Shown one piece after another: positions 1 through 9,600 of a DNA stretch of 64,000 nt; the first letter of the stretch is position 1, and each line of letters begins with the position of its first letter. The DNA is taken from the NCBI RefSeq assembly GCF_000948985.2, contig NZ_CP059733.1, positions 1,054,001-1,118,000 of the forward strand, given 5' to 3'. Made by a program: the position numbers and the translations under genes. Below the pieces are notes generated by a model. The model saw only the letters and a list, made by a program, of their open reading frames with translations. It was not told where the DNA came from and did no database searches. The stretch comes from Thalassomonas viridans (GTDB lineage: Bacteria; Pseudomonadota; Gammaproteobacteria; Enterobacterales; Alteromonadaceae).

Positions 1-1833
1 TTTCAGCTGCTCTGAACGGGACGGATGGCGAAGTTTACGCAGGGCTTTCGCTTCAATCTGACGGATACGCTCACGGGTAACGTCAAACTGTTTACCTACT
101 TCTTCCAGAGTGTGGTCGGTATTCATGTCGATACCGAAACGCATTCTCAATACTTTGGCTTCACGGGCGGTCAGGCCGGCCAGCACTTCGTGGGTGGCAT
201 TTTTCAGGTTTTCTGAAGTGGCAGAATCAACCGGTAATTCACCGCTGCCGTCTTCAATAAAGTCACCTAAGTGCGAATCTTCATCATCACCGATCGGGGT
301 TTCCATGGAAATCGGCTCTTTGGCGATTTTCAGTACCTTACGGATCTTGTCTTCCGGCATGATCATGCGCTCTGCCAGCTCTTCCGGGGTCGGCTCGCGG
401 CCCATTTCCTGCAGCATCTGACGGGAAACGCGGTTAAGCTTGTTGATGGTTTCGATCATATGCACCGGAATACGTATGGTTCTGGCCTGGTCGGCAATCG
501 AGCGGGTGATCGCCTGACGGATCCACCAGGTAGCATAAGTCGAGAACTTGTAACCGCGGCGGTATTCGAATTTGTCTACCGCTTTCATCAGACCGATATT
601 ACCTTCCTGGATCAGATCCAGGAACTGCAAACCACGGTTGGTGTATTTCTTGGCAATGGAGATAACCAGACGTAAGTTGGCTTCCACCATTTCTTTTTTC
701 GCACGGCGGGCTTTCGCTTCACCGATAGACATGCGGCGGTTGATGTCTTTAATGCCGTGTACGTTCAGGTAAGTTTCCTGCTCAAGCATGCTGAGCTTGT
801 ATATACAACGCTCGACGTCCTGCTCGACATTTTTCAGCTTGGCAGAATAAGGTTCGCCGGCATTCATCTGCTCGATAAACCAGTCTTTTGAGGTTTCGTT
901 ACCCGGGAATATCTTGATAAAGGTTGCCTTTGGCATACCGGCGCCAACCACGCAGTGTTTCATGATCAAACGCTCCTGAACACGTAAACGGTCCATCACG
1001 CTGCGCATGTTTTTCACCAGGCGGTCAAACACTTTCGGGATAAGGCGGAATTCTTTGAAGACATCGGCGATACCGTCAATGGCGGCCTGTGAATCTACGT
1101 GGCCGCGGCCTTTTTCGTCGATAACCTTATTGGCGTGCTCGTAGGCTTCGCGCAAGGCGGCGAACTTCTCTTTGGCGACTTCCGGATCCGGGCCGCTTTC
1201 TTCGTCATCGTCGTCGCTTTCACTCTCGTCGTCATCGTCGAGGTCGGCGTCTTCATCTTTGAGATCTTCATCTGACAGCTCAGAGCCGATATGGGTGGCG
1301 GCTGCGGCAATGTCGTCGTCCTGGGCATCGGGGTCGAGGAAACCGACGACTATGTCGCTTAAGCGGATTTCTTCGGCAACATAGTTATCCCATTGCTCCA
1401 ACAGGAAATTGATGGCCGGCGGGTATTCGGCAACGCTGTGTTGCACTTCTTTAATACCTTCTTCGATGCGCTTGGCGATCACGATTTCACCCTTGCGGGT
1501 CAACAGCTCAACGGTACCCATTTCACGCATGTACATACGTACCGGGTCGGTTGTGCGGCCGATTTCGCTTTCTACGGTTGCCAGCGCCGCTGCGGCAGCT
1601 TCTGCAGCATCTTCGTCGGTATTGGCTTCACTCATCATCAACGTATCCGTATCCGGTGCGTTTTCAAACACCTGAATACCCATGTCGTTGATCATTCGAA
1701 TGATGTCTTCAACCTGATCGGAATCGATAATATCCTGAGGAAGATGATCGTTAACCTCGGCAAAGGTCAAGTATCCTTGCTCTTTACCTTTGGTTATTAA
1801 CTCTTTAAGTCTGGATTGTGGGGCTTGAACCAT
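1..1833 (-). CDS. rpoD: RNA polymerase sigma-70 factor RpoD (C-terminal end cut by the window)
   Basis: Primary housekeeping sigma factor, directing RNA polymerase to -35/-10 promoters. Read from ATG at 1833, the frame stays open to base 1 (611 codons) and ends in HPSRSEQLK, so only a handful of residues are missing. Region 1.1 begins [13 protein letters not shown]. Region 1.2 carries [16 protein letters not shown], region 2 carries [20 protein letters not shown], and region 4.2 carries [18 protein letters not shown]. The non-conserved region between 1.2 and 2.1 holds a strongly acidic run of Asp/Glu at about 1200-1290. It follows dnaG after about 150 bp, as in the classical rpsU-dnaG-rpoD operon. 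That gap (1834-1980) contains a TACAAT-like -10 on the minus strand but no confident -35. Identity is certain. Confidence 0.97.
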   Translation of the reverse strand, partial: MVQAPQSRLKELITKGKEQGYLTFAEVNDHLPQDIIDSDQVEDIIRMINDMGIQVFENAPDTDTLMMSEANTDEDAAEAAAAALATVESEIGRTTDPVRMYMREMGTVELLTRKGEIVIAKRIEEGIKEVQHSVAEYPPAINFLLEQWDNYVAEEIRLSDIVVGFLDPDAQDDDIAAAATHIGSELSDEDLKDEDADLDDDDESESDDDDEESGPDPEVAKEKFAALREAYEHANKVIDEKGRGHVDSQAAIDGIADVFKEFRLIPKVFDRLVKNMRSVMDRLRVQERLIMKHCVVGAGMPKATFIKIFPGNETSKDWFIEQMNAGEPYSAKLKNVEQDVERCIYKLSMLEQETYLNVHGIKDINRRMSIGEAKARRAKKEMVEANLRLVISIAKKYTNRGLQFLDLIQEGNIGLMKAVDKFEYRRGYKFSTYATWWIRQAITRSIADQARTIRIPVHMIETINKLNRVSRQMLQEMGREPTPEELAERMIMPEDKIRKVLKIAKEPISMETPIGDDEDSHLGDFIEDGSGELPVDSATSENLKNATHEVLAGLTAREAKVLRMRFGIDMNTDHTLEEVGKQFDVTRERIRQIEAKALRKLRHPSRSEQLK

Positions 1834-1980
1834 TGACGAGTGTCCACCTATGTATGGCTATCAAAATTAGAAAAATAAAGCAGGAAATTGTAGCAAGGCT
1901 ACGGATAAATTTCCAGCAATAAACTTTTACGATGCTGAATTAGCGTTACTTTAATTATAGTTGTTGCTATTCAACTCGCG

Positions 1981-3744
1981 TTACGCGTTAAGCAGCGCCT
2001 GAAGCTCCTGTTTTTCAACCTGGGTCATCTGGCCGGTACGCGCCTTTTGCAATAACACTTCTGTTCTTTGTTCGACAAAAGTGTTGAGTAATTTTTCAAT
2101 GCTGTCTAAAAAAACATCTTCGGCAGCTTCCGCCTCAATATGATGCTGCCAGCACATGAGTTTGTTCAGCTGGGTTCCCTGCTCGGTATCGCGGAAATAT
2201 TCCAGCAATTGCGCGCTGTTAATTTCCGGGTTTTGCAGGCATAAGTCCACCAGCTTGCACAATAGCGGGATCCCCGGCACGTTTAACTGCTGTAATATCG
2301 AAGGATCCGGCAGTGCTTTTACTATATGGGGATGCTCAAGCAATAATGCAATAGCCAATCTTACCGGCGTGACTTTCGGCTGCTTTTGTACCTGCCTGGC
2401 TTTGTTTTCCTGGCCGACATTTTTACTGAGTTTGGCCTGAAGTTGCTCGCTGCCGGTGCCGAAGTTGTTGGCCAGCTCGTTGATGATGGAGTCTTTTAAA
2501 ATGCTGTCGGGCATTTTCTGCAAAAACGGCTGGAAAGAATCCACCAGGGCGGATCTGCCTTCCAGGGAATTCATGTCCACCGAGGCCAGCAAATGTTCGA
2601 ACAGGAATTTCGACAGCGGCGTGGCGGTTTCGAGGATTTGTTCAAAGGCTTCCTGGCCCTGTTCGCGTACCAGGGAGTCGGGATCTTCGCCGTCGGGTAA
2701 AAACACAAACTTCAGAGAGTAGCCGTCGCGTACCAGCGGCAGGGCGTTTTCCATGGCGCGCCAGGCGGCGTCGCGGCCTGCGCGGTCGCCGTCATAACAG
2801 CAGATCACTTCTTTTACGGTGCGGAACAGGGTTTGCAGCTGCTCGGCCGTGGTGGAGGTGCCCAATGAGGCCACCGCATAATCCACGCCGTGCTGGGCCA
2901 GGGCCACCACGTCCATATAACCTTCCACCACCACCAGGCGCTGTAATTGCTTGTTGGCCTGTTTGGCCTCATACAGGCCGTATAATTCCTGGCCCTTATG
3001 ATAAATCCGGGTTTCCGGCGAGTTCAGGTACTTGGGAGTGCCGTCCGCCAGCACCCGGCCGCCGAAGCCGATCACCCGGCCGCGCTTGTCCCGGATGGGG
3101 AACATGATACGGCCGCGGAACCTGTCGTAGGGACGGTTTTTATCCCCCTGGATCGCCATGCCCAGATCCACCAGTTGCTGGCTGACCTGGCGGCTGTTGC
3201 CGAAAACCTTCATCATGCCGTCCCAGGCATCGCTGATATAACCTATGCCGAAACGCTGCACGATTTCGCCGCTCAGCCCCCGGCCTTTGAGGTAGTCTAT
3301 GGCGGTGTCTTTATCGGCAGCGACTTTTAGCTGTTGCCGGTAAAATTTGCTGATTTGCTCCAGCAGTTCGTAGTCGCCCTGTTTTTGCTGATGGGCTTGT
3401 TGCTGTTTTCTTTGTTCGGCGGGGCTTTGGTTGCTTTGCTCGCGCACCACTTCCATGTTGTTCAGGGAAGCCAGTTCTTCGATGGCGTCGACAAACTCCA
3501 GCCGGTCAAACTCCATTAAAAAGGAAATGGCATTGCCGTGCTCGCCGCAGCCGAAGCAATGGTAGAACTGTTTGTCCTGGCTGACGGTAAAAGACGGAGA
3601 TTTTTCGGTATGGAAGGGGCAGCAGGCCTGGTAGTTTTTACCGGCTTTTTTTAACGGTACGCGCGCATCGATAAGCTCAACGATATCAGTCCGGGCCAAT
3701 AAGTCATCGATAAACTGTCGGGAAATGAGTCCGGTTTTTGCCAC
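1981..3744 (-). CDS. dnaG: DNA primase DnaG
   Basis: Synthesises RNA primers for replication with the DnaB helicase. The N-terminal CHC2 zinc ribbon is visible (CPFH and CFGCG, giving C42, H45, C63 and C66). The central TOPRIM domain has VVVEGYMDVVAL and the CYDGDRAGRDAAWRA acidic motif. A helicase-interaction domain fills the last ~150 residues. I place the start at the GTG at 3744 (MAKTGLISRQFIDDLL, 587 aa) because it matches the family N-terminus, with an AAAGG about 12 nt upstream. A TTG seven codons further upstream (3765) would only add an unconserved extension. It lies between yqeY and rpoD, and a terminator-like hairpin separates it from yqeY. Confidence 0.96.
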   Translation of the reverse strand: MAKTGLISRQFIDDLLARTDIVELIDARVPLKKAGKNYQACCPFHTEKSPSFTVSQDKQFYHCFGCGEHGNAISFLMEFDRLEFVDAIEELASLNNMEVVREQSNQSPAEQRKQQQAHQQKQGDYELLEQISKFYRQQLKVAADKDTAIDYLKGRGLSGEIVQRFGIGYISDAWDGMMKVFGNSRQVSQQLVDLGMAIQGDKNRPYDRFRGRIMFPIRDKRGRVIGFGGRVLADGTPKYLNSPETRIYHKGQELYGLYEAKQANKQLQRLVVVEGYMDVVALAQHGVDYAVASLGTSTTAEQLQTLFRTVKEVICCYDGDRAGRDAAWRAMENALPLVRDGYSLKFVFLPDGEDPDSLVREQGQEAFEQILETATPLSKFLFEHLLASVDMNSLEGRSALVDSFQPFLQKMPDSILKDSIINELANNFGTGSEQLQAKLSKNVGQENKARQVQKQPKVTPVRLAIALLLEHPHIVKALPDPSILQQLNVPGIPLLCKLVDLCLQNPEINSAQLLEYFRDTEQGTQLNKLMCWQHHIEAEAAEDVFLDSIEKLLNTFVEQRTEVLLQKARTGQMTQVEKQELQALLNA

Positions 3745-3822
3745 GTTTTCAGGTACCTTTAGCAATCACAAATTAAACGGCTGGAGTGCTTGAAACAATT
3801 TTGACATGTTTCAGAAAAAAAT

Positions 3823-3856
3823 AAAACCGCGAGGCAAAAGCAATCGCGGTTTTTTT
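3823..3856 (-). terminator. Hairpin between yqeY and dnaG
   Basis: AAAACCGCGA (3823-3832) pairs with TCGCGGTTTT (3844-3853), with an 11-nt loop and T-runs on both sides. It can therefore act as an intrinsic terminator on the minus strand inside the rpsU-yqeY-dnaG-rpoD operon. In E. coli a partial terminator between rpsU and dnaG lowers primase expression; a similar role here is inference. Confidence 0.8.
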
Positions 3857-3877
3857 ATGGGGATATTAAACGGGCGG

Positions 3878-4324
3878 TTAAGCGTTTAGTTTGGCTCTGA
3901 CCTGGCCGCTTACCGCGCCCAAATCGGCTTTACCTTGCATCGCCGGTTTTAATATTGCCATGACTTTACCCATGTCGGCCATTGAGGCCGCACCGGATTG
4001 TGAAATGGCGTCAGAAATCATTTGGTCGATTTCTTCATTTGTCAGCGGCGCCGGAAGAAAATCTTCCAATACCGCAACTTCGGCGCTTTCCGCAGCCGCC
4101 ATCTCATCCCGTCCACCGTCAGTGAACATAGCAATGGACTCTTTACGCTGCTTAACCATTTTGGTTAACACCGCAATAATGCCATCGTCATTCAATTCAG
4201 TTTTCTCATCGATTTCGATCTGCTTGATGGCAGACAACGCCATGCGGATAACGCCAAGACGAACTTTGTCTTTGGCACGCATCGCGTTTTTCATTTCATC
4301 TTTGAGTTGGGCAAGTAGACTCAT
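3878..4324 (-). CDS. yqeY: GatB/YqeY domain protein
   Basis: A 148-residue YqeY-family protein related to the C-terminal tRNA-binding domain of GatB; its cellular role is not settled. The N-terminus MSLLAQLKDEMKNAMRAKDKVRLGVIRMALSAIK and the C-terminus ADMGKVMAILKPAMQGKADLGAVSGQVRAKLNA are family hallmarks and the length is standard. It sits 30 bp downstream of rpsU and upstream of dnaG on the same strand, so it is probably cotranscribed with rpsU and ends at the hairpin at 3823-3856. Confidence 0.9.
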   Translation of the reverse strand: MSLLAQLKDEMKNAMRAKDKVRLGVIRMALSAIKQIEIDEKTELNDDGIIAVLTKMVKQRKESIAMFTDGGRDEMAAAESAEVAVLEDFLPAPLTNEEIDQMISDAISQSGAASMADMGKVMAILKPAMQGKADLGAVSGQVRAKLNA

Positions 4325-4354
4325 GCTACAGTCTCAGTAAGTACTAAGTGATTC

Positions 4355-4570
4355 TTAGTACATGCGAACGCGACGTGCGTTCTCACGAGAAAGCTTTTTA
4401 GCAGCGCGTTTAACAGCAGCAGCTTTTTTACGCTTACGTTCCCAAGTTGGCTTTTCATAAGATTCGCGACGACGAACTTCTGAAAGGATACCTGCTTTTT
4501 CACATGAGCGCTTGAAACGACGTAGTGCTACGTCAAATGGTTCGTTTTCTCTTACTTTAATTACGGGCAT
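4355..4570 (-). CDS. rpsU: 30S ribosomal protein S21
   Basis: Basic 71-residue small-subunit protein needed for initiation on natural mRNAs. The sequence [19 protein letters not shown] to the Lys/Arg-rich tail ending RRVRMY is full length and typical. It is the first gene of the macromolecular-synthesis operon. The divergent gene is tsaD, the usual gammaproteobacterial arrangement. Confidence 0.98.
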   Translation of the reverse strand: MPVIKVRENEPFDVALRRFKRSCEKAGILSEVRRRESYEKPTWERKRKKAAAVKRAAKKLSRENARRVRMY

Positions 4571-4666
4571 GTTGCCTATCTACCTTAAATATATCTATAT
4601 AAATGGGTGCCTAATTTAACCGGGATTGGTTGAATTACCACCGCCTCTATTGAAAATGGGTGACAT

Positions 4667-4695
4667 ATTCTAATCCCCCGTTTGCTTGATGTAAA
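4667..4695 (-). promoter_or_regulatory. sigma-70 promoter of rpsU operon
   Basis: On the minus strand TTTACA (4690-4695) is followed after exactly 17 nt by TAGAAT (4667-4672), about 95 bp upstream of the rpsU ATG. Spacing and both hexamers fit sigma-70 well. The transcription start is not known. Confidence 0.65.
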
Positions 4696-4784
4696 GTTAT
4701 AAATCGCTTTAAAGCCGGTTAATTGTGGCTAAATGGGCCAATGCAGGGTAAAATCCCGCCGTTAATTTTTTGGAGTCTTAGTCT

Positions 4785-5798
4785 ATGCGTATTTTGGGGA
4801 TAGAAACCTCTTGTGATGAAACCGGCATTGCCATTTATGATGATGAGCAGGGCATTATGGTGCACCGTTTATATAGCCAGATTGCCGTTCATGCCGATTA
4901 CGGCGGAGTGGTTCCCGAACTGGCCTCAAGGGATCATGTGCGTAAAACCATCCCTTTGATCCGGGAAGTCATGGCTGAGGCTAACCTTAAACCGCAGGAT
5001 TTGGACGGCGTTGCCTATACCGCAGGCCCGGGGCTGGTGGGCGCCTTACTGGTGGGCTGTTCTATCGGCCGCAGTCTGGCTTATGGTTGGGACTTGCCTG
5101 CCGTGCCCGTACATCATATGGAAGGTCATTTGCTGGCCCCTATGCTGGAAGACGAAGTGCCGGAATTTCCTTTTGTGGCCTTATTGATCTCCGGCGGCCA
5201 TACCCAGTTGGTCAGGGTTGACGGTATCGGCCATTATGAGCTGCTGGGGGAATCTGTGGACGATGCCGCGGGTGAAGCCTTTGATAAAACGGCCAAACTC
5301 CTGGGGCTTGATTACCCGGGCGGACCCGTATTGTCGAAAATGGCCGAGTCGGGCACGCCGGGTCGCTTTAAGTTTCCGCGTCCCATGACCGACAGGCCCG
5401 GGCTTGATTTCAGCTTCAGCGGTTTAAAAACCTCTGCCGCCAACTGTATTCAGAAAGAAGAAATGAACGAACAAACCAAGGCGGACGTCGCCTGGGCTTT
5501 TCAGGATGCGGTAGTAGCCACTTTGGCGATTAAATGCCGCCGGGCACTGGAGCAATGCGGTTTGAACCGTTTGGTGGTAGCCGGTGGCGTTAGTGCCAAC
5601 AAGGCCATTCGCGCGAAGCTGGAAGAAGTTACCCGCAAACTGGGTGGTGACGTTTTTTATCCGAGACCGGAATTTTGTACCGACAACGGCGCCATGATAG
5701 CTTATGCTGGCATGCAAAGGTTAAAAGCCGGGGTTACTGCCGATTTAACTTTTAAGGCTACACCGCGATGGCCGCTGGATACTTTAGATCCTATTTAG
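4785..5798 (+). CDS. tsaD: tRNA N6-threonylcarbamoyladenosine transferase TsaD
   Basis: Catalytic subunit that transfers threonylcarbamoyl to A37 of ANN-decoding tRNAs, working with TsaB and TsaE. The 337-residue protein begins [14 protein letters not shown]. It carries the metal-binding motif [10 protein letters not shown] (about residues 110-119), the ASKH-fold glycine motif [11 protein letters not shown], and the C-terminal [13 protein letters not shown] and [13 protein letters not shown] segments. Divergent from rpsU and convergent with plsY (23 bp apart). Confidence 0.97.
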   Translation: MRILGIETSCDETGIAIYDDEQGIMVHRLYSQIAVHADYGGVVPELASRDHVRKTIPLIREVMAEANLKPQDLDGVAYTAGPGLVGALLVGCSIGRSLAYGWDLPAVPVHHMEGHLLAPMLEDEVPEFPFVALLISGGHTQLVRVDGIGHYELLGESVDDAAGEAFDKTAKLLGLDYPGGPVLSKMAESGTPGRFKFPRPMTDRPGLDFSFSGLKTSAANCIQKEEMNEQTKADVAWAFQDAVVATLAIKCRRALEQCGLNRLVVAGGVSANKAIRAKLEEVTRKLGGDVFYPRPEFCTDNGAMIAYAGMQRLKAGVTADLTFKATPRWPLDTLDPI

Positions 5799-5821
5799 GC
5801 TGGTTTAGGCTTAAGTGCAGC

Positions 5822-6421
5822 TTATTTGGGGGGAGATTTCTTCTTAAAGGAGATTTTACTTTCTTCCCCTTTAATTAAGCGGACAATATTGTCTTTATGA
5901 CGGAAGATGATCAGCACGGAAAGCATGATCACCGGCGTAACATATATAGGTTTTAACAACCAGGTATATAAAGGCGCCAGAGATACCGTCACTATCGCCG
6001 CCAGACTGGAATAGCGGGTGGTTTTGGCCACCAGCAGCCAGGTGAGTATCAGCAATCCCCCCAAGTCCAGTCCTATGGGCAGCAATACCCCGAATGCGGT
6101 AGCAACCGCCTTGCCCCCCTGAAACTGAAAAAATATCGGATACATGTGCCCCAGGCAGGCGGCAACGGCGATAACGCCGAGGAATATCGGGTCGATGCCG
6201 AGGAAATAAGCGCCCCAGACGGGAATGGTGCCTTTGAGGATATCGAGAAATAATACCGTGGCGGCGGTGAGTTTGTTGCTGATGCGCAGAACATTGGTAG
6301 CTCCCGGATTATGCGAGCCCTGGGTGCGGGGATCCGGTAACCCCAGTAATTTGCAGATTAAAATGGCAGAAGAAATCGAACCAATCAAATAGGCAACTAC
6401 TGTCATAGCCAAAATTATCAA
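5822..6421 (-). CDS. plsY: Glycerol-3-phosphate acyltransferase PlsY
   Basis: Integral membrane enzyme acylating glycerol-3-phosphate from acyl-phosphate, the first step of phospholipid synthesis. Its 199 residues include the N-terminal helix with [14 protein letters not shown], the conserved [17 protein letters not shown] loop, and the second motif [14 protein letters not shown]. About five membrane segments and a lysine-rich C-terminus are seen. It is convergent with tsaD; the divergent gene is folB. Confidence 0.95.
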   Translation of the reverse strand: MIILAMTVVAYLIGSISSAILICKLLGLPDPRTQGSHNPGATNVLRISNKLTAATVLFLDILKGTIPVWGAYFLGIDPIFLGVIAVAACLGHMYPIFFQFQGGKAVATAFGVLLPIGLDLGGLLILTWLLVAKTTRYSSLAAIVTVSLAPLYTWLLKPIYVTPVIMLSVLIIFRHKDNIVRLIKGEESKISFKKKSPPK

Positions 6422-6637
6422 AAGGGAAGTGATAAGCCGATGTCCTTTAAATGCCTAAAAATCACACAATTACTTACTGATTTAGCATTGTATCGCTTAC
6501 TAAGGTAGTTTTTCCAGACCTGCACAGGTAAACTCGCAAAATAATTTTTTTGCTGTGTTTTCCTGGTTTTTTTCCCGGCGAAAAAGCGGTAAAAAGCGGG
6601 CAGTTTTTTCTCTGATATTTCAACGACGGAACTACGT

Positions 6638-6994
6638 ATGGATAAGGTATATATAGAAGGCTTAACTATTCAGACCACGATTGGTTTTTATCAGTGGGAA
6701 AAAGAGATCAAGCAGAAGCTGGTGATCGACCTGCAAATGGGCTGGAATACCCGGGATGCCGCCGAAAACGACGAACTGGCAAAAACCCTGGATTACGCGG
6801 CAATTTCCGAAGAAATAGAAACCTTTGCCAATAACAACCCGGTGGACCTGCTTGAAACCCTGGCAGAGCGTCTGGCACAGCATTTGATGACCAGCTATCA
6901 CATTCCCTGGCTGAAACTGAAAATAGGTAAGCCGGGGGCGGTATTCAACGCTGCCACCGTTGGCGTTGAAATTGAAAGAGGCAGTTGCAGTTAA
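6638..6994 (+). CDS. folB: Dihydroneopterin aldolase FolB
   Basis: Converts 7,8-dihydroneopterin to 6-hydroxymethyl-dihydropterin plus glycolaldehyde in folate synthesis. The 118 residues begin MDKVYIEGLTIQTTIGFYQWEK and contain TLDYAAISEEI and the KIGKPGAVFNAATVGVEIER C-terminal motif with the catalytic Lys. The stop overlaps the folK ATG by one base (TAATG), so the two consecutive pathway steps are translationally coupled. Confidence 0.95.
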   Translation: MDKVYIEGLTIQTTIGFYQWEKEIKQKLVIDLQMGWNTRDAAENDELAKTLDYAAISEEIETFANNNPVDLLETLAERLAQHLMTSYHIPWLKLKIGKPGAVFNAATVGVEIERGSCS

Positions 6995-7485
6995 TGGCGC
7001 AGGTATTTATTTCACTAGGCACCAATGTTGACCGTGAATTGCATGTTAAACAGGGCTTAACGGCCCTGGCCGAGCGTTACGGTGAATTAACCCTGTCGTC
7101 CCTGTTTGAAAGCGAGGCGGTAGGTTTCGCCGGCAGTGCTTTCTATAACATGGTGATTGGCCTGCAAACCGATGAAAGTGTTGAGAGTGTGGCGGCCTGT
7201 CTGCGGGAAATTGAATATGCCAATGGCCGCAGCCCCAATGCCAAGAAATACAGCCCGCGCACCCTGGACTTAGATCTTTTGCTTTTTGATGACTGCATTA
7301 TGGAGCAGCCGGCACAAATTCCGCGCGACGAAATTTGCCGCAATGCCTTTGTGTTATGGCCGCTTGCGGAAATTGCCGGTGACTTACTCCATCCGGTAAT
7401 AAGGCAAAGTTATCATGATCTCTGGCAGGCTTATGATAAATCCAGCCAGAAATTACAGAAAATACCGCTGAACTGGCAGCCCTGA
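6994..7485 (+). CDS. folK: 6-hydroxymethyl-7,8-dihydropterin pyrophosphokinase FolK
   Basis: Transfers pyrophosphate from ATP to hydroxymethyl-dihydropterin, the step after FolB. Start at ATG 6994 gives MAQVFISLGTNVDRELHVKQGL, the family N-terminus; an in-frame TTG at 6985 lies inside folB and is unlikely. HPPK signatures include the RTLDLDLLLFDD motif with the Mg-binding Asp pair and IPRDEICRNAFVLWPLAEIA. It is 163 residues, as usual. Confidence 0.95.
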   Translation: MAQVFISLGTNVDRELHVKQGLTALAERYGELTLSSLFESEAVGFAGSAFYNMVIGLQTDESVESVAACLREIEYANGRSPNAKKYSPRTLDLDLLLFDDCIMEQPAQIPRDEICRNAFVLWPLAEIAGDLLHPVIRQSYHDLWQAYDKSSQKLQKIPLNWQP

Positions 7486-7565
7486 GCGCCTTCAGCAAAC
7501 CTTAAACAACTTTATTGACAATAAAAAACCAATAACAACCCATAACAACAGGTATTAACCGGAAT

Positions 7566-8387
7566 ATGAGTACCATAGAAATTTTTATTTTAGCCTTGAT
7601 TCAGGGATTAACGGAATTTTTGCCTATCTCCAGCTCGGCCCACTTAATTTTACCTTCCCAGCTACTGGGCTGGGTGGATCAGGGACAGGATTTCGATGTG
7701 GCGGTGCATGTCGGCACTTTGCTGGCGGTGATGCTCTATTTCCGCAAGGAAGTGGGCAATATGACGGTGGCCTGGTTTGGCACTCTGTCAAAGGGGAAAG
7801 TGACGGTTGACGGCAATGAAAGTAACTTTGACGGCAAACTTGCCTGGTGGATCCTGTTTGCCAGCATCCCTTTAGGTTTGACAGGGTATTTCGGTAAAGA
7901 CTTTATTGAAGAATATTCACGTTCGGCATTAGTGATTGCCGCTACTACGCTCTTGTTCGGTGTATTGCTCGGTTTTGCCGATATCAAGGCGAAACAAAAT
8001 GTCAGCCTGGAAAAGCTGGGCTTTAAAGGGGCGATGTTGATTGGCTTCGCCCAGGCGCTGGCGTTGATCCCCGGCACTTCCCGCTCCGGTATTACCATGA
8101 CCATAGGCTTGATGCTGGGGTTAAGCCGCACCAATGCCGCGCGTTTTTCATTTCTCTTATCCATTCCCGGGATTGCCATGGCGGGCGGTTACCTAACGGT
8201 GAAATTGTTGACGTCGGGTGAAGGCGTAGACTGGCAGTCGATAATGTTGGGCAGTTGCCTTTCGTTTATCAGCGCCTATGCCTGTATCCATTATTTTCTG
8301 ATCCTGGTGGATAAGTTAGGCATGATGCCTTTTGTTATCTACCGTTTATTATTGGGGGCGGGTTTGTTGTGGTTTGTGTTTGCCTGA
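7566..8387 (+). CDS. uppP: Undecaprenyl-diphosphate phosphatase UppP/BacA
   Basis: Membrane phosphatase recycling undecaprenyl diphosphate to the lipid carrier for peptidoglycan. The 273 residues carry the two family motifs: LIQGLTEFLPISSSAHL near the N-terminus (Glu-rich motif) and LIPGTSRSGITMTIGLMLG (catalytic Arg/Ser/His region). About eight transmembrane segments are seen. It lies 80 bp downstream of folK on the same strand and may be co-transcribed. Confidence 0.96.
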   Translation: MSTIEIFILALIQGLTEFLPISSSAHLILPSQLLGWVDQGQDFDVAVHVGTLLAVMLYFRKEVGNMTVAWFGTLSKGKVTVDGNESNFDGKLAWWILFASIPLGLTGYFGKDFIEEYSRSALVIAATTLLFGVLLGFADIKAKQNVSLEKLGFKGAMLIGFAQALALIPGTSRSGITMTIGLMLGLSRTNAARFSFLLSIPGIAMAGGYLTVKLLTSGEGVDWQSIMLGSCLSFISAYACIHYFLILVDKLGMMPFVIYRLLLGAGLLWFVFA

Positions 8388-8870
8388 CTTAAAAGCGTAG
8401 ATGGCTGCAGCGCAGGCTGAGAGCAGCTAAAAAGGCAGTATCAGCAAATTCCTGTAACAGATTAACACCAAGTTAAATAATTAACATAAAACGCACTTTG
8501 GCGCGTTTTATGTTATCTGGCTGAAAATTGACTTTATTTGCTTGAATGTTATGAAAAAATGAAGGAAATATTAAGCTTTTCGTAATAAAAAGTGATTGAC
8601 TGCTTTGTTAGAGTGGTGTAAATATGAAAATGCTAAAAGGACTTTTGTTGATCGGCATTAAGGAAAGCTCACTTTAAATCTTGATTTTATTTTTACTTAT
8701 ATAGTGGAAATATTCGGTTAATGATTGCAGCGAACTTGTCGACTTTTCCTCATTAGGCTCTTGTGTCGGGGCTCTTCGAAATACAAAAATCCTGTTTTTA
8801 CTTAGCAAAAAAGTAAGGCTTAAATCTCTAGCGTTTTAATTTATAAACTGGATATAGAGGGAATTAATCT
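8388..8870 (+). other. Non-coding gap, AT-rich
   Basis: No convincing gene. It holds a 13-bp perfect hairpin at 8482-8515 and then AT-rich sequence leading into the small peptide gene at 8871. Base composition falls visibly below that of uppP, marking the start of an accessory patch. Confidence 0.5.
8482..8515 (+). terminator. 13-bp perfect hairpin downstream of uppP
   Basis: TAACATAAAACGC (8482-8494) is the exact complement of 8503-8515, with an 8-nt loop. There is no long T-run after it, so it may be a weak terminator or another structured element. Confidence 0.45.
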
Positions 8871-9020
8871 ATGAAAAATAATAATAAACTAGTTAATAAA
8901 ACCATTGAGTTGTCTTTGTTAAAATTTGTTTCTGCTGGTGGGAAGGGAACAATCTATCTCCCTCCTAATATACAATCTTGTTCAGTAATTGCGGCTCATG
9001 TAATGTCGCCGGGTGAGTAA
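8871..9020 (+). CDS. Small peptide with double-glycine-type leader (candidate secreted peptide)
   Basis: A 49-codon frame starting at ATG 8871 with a GAGGG ribosome-binding site 9-10 nt upstream. Residues 1-24 look like a bacteriocin-type leader: polar, N/K-rich, then IELSLLKFVSAGG ending in Gly23-Gly24. Cleavage after GG would release a 25-residue peptide (KGTIYLPP... to ...MSPGE) with one Cys (residue 37) and a Pro pair. It ends 6 bp before the next gene, so the two are probably cotranscribed. No peptidase-containing ABC exporter lies in this window. I do not recognise a named family; coding status rests on the RBS, the leader pattern and the tight spacing. Confidence 0.5.
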   Translation: MKNNNKLVNKTIELSLLKFVSAGGKGTIYLPPNIQSCSVIAAHVMSPGE

Positions 9021-9026
9021 TAATTT

Positions 9027-9560
9027 ATGTTGTATTCAGCTGAGAATGCTCATCTTATAGGAATTTTTGATTTAGTTGTATTGTTGGTCTTTGTAGCTGC
9101 ATTTTTGCTGAATGCAAAAAATTGGCGTGAACAAAAATCAGTTTTTATTGCTTCAGCCATATTTGCTTTAAATATTCTTATTACTGGTGACACTTTTTCA
9201 ATTTTTATTGATATGGAAACGTATAGTGGTACTGATTATTACTTACGCTGGATAGAGTTTGATTCACTAAGCATTATTGCCGTTATAATTATTCATTTAT
9301 TGTTTAGAATTGAGCATAGTAGAGTGACCTCTATTGCTATGTATTTATTGGCTATAAGCATCTTCTTTCATTTGGCGATGCATGTTGATATTATCGAAAA
9401 TGGCAATCGGAGTTCATGGTGGTTATGGGATCTATATACCCCGGCGATTAACATTTTCGGCCTTAGCATAGCGGCATTGATGATAATTAGTGCCATTATG
9501 AATATGAAAAATAAACAAGCAATCGCTAGGCGCTTTGCTGATAATGCTGTAATAAAATAA
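9027..9560 (+). CDS. Multi-pass membrane protein of unknown function
   Basis: A 177-residue protein, ATG at 9027. About five hydrophobic segments are seen (roughly residues 8-28, 40-58, 78-95, 104-122 and 137-158) with short polar loops, and a basic C-terminus (KNKQAIARRFADN). No enzymatic motif is visible. Codon use is AT-rich, unlike the core genes on either side. It immediately follows the small peptide gene, so an immunity or export role is conceivable but unproven. Confidence 0.7.
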   Translation: MLYSAENAHLIGIFDLVVLLVFVAAFLLNAKNWREQKSVFIASAIFALNILITGDTFSIFIDMETYSGTDYYLRWIEFDSLSIIAVIIIHLLFRIEHSRVTSIAMYLLAISIFFHLAMHVDIIENGNRSSWWLWDLYTPAINIFGLSIAALMIISAIMNMKNKQAIARRFADNAVIK

Positions 9561-9600
9561 GCCAGATAATATGGCGAGGGAAGTTTAAGGAGAAAATTAA

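Noticed and set aside
3745..3765. Upstream TTG start for dnaG
   Set aside because: The seven extra residues are not family-like; the GTG at 3744 matches the usual primase N-terminus.
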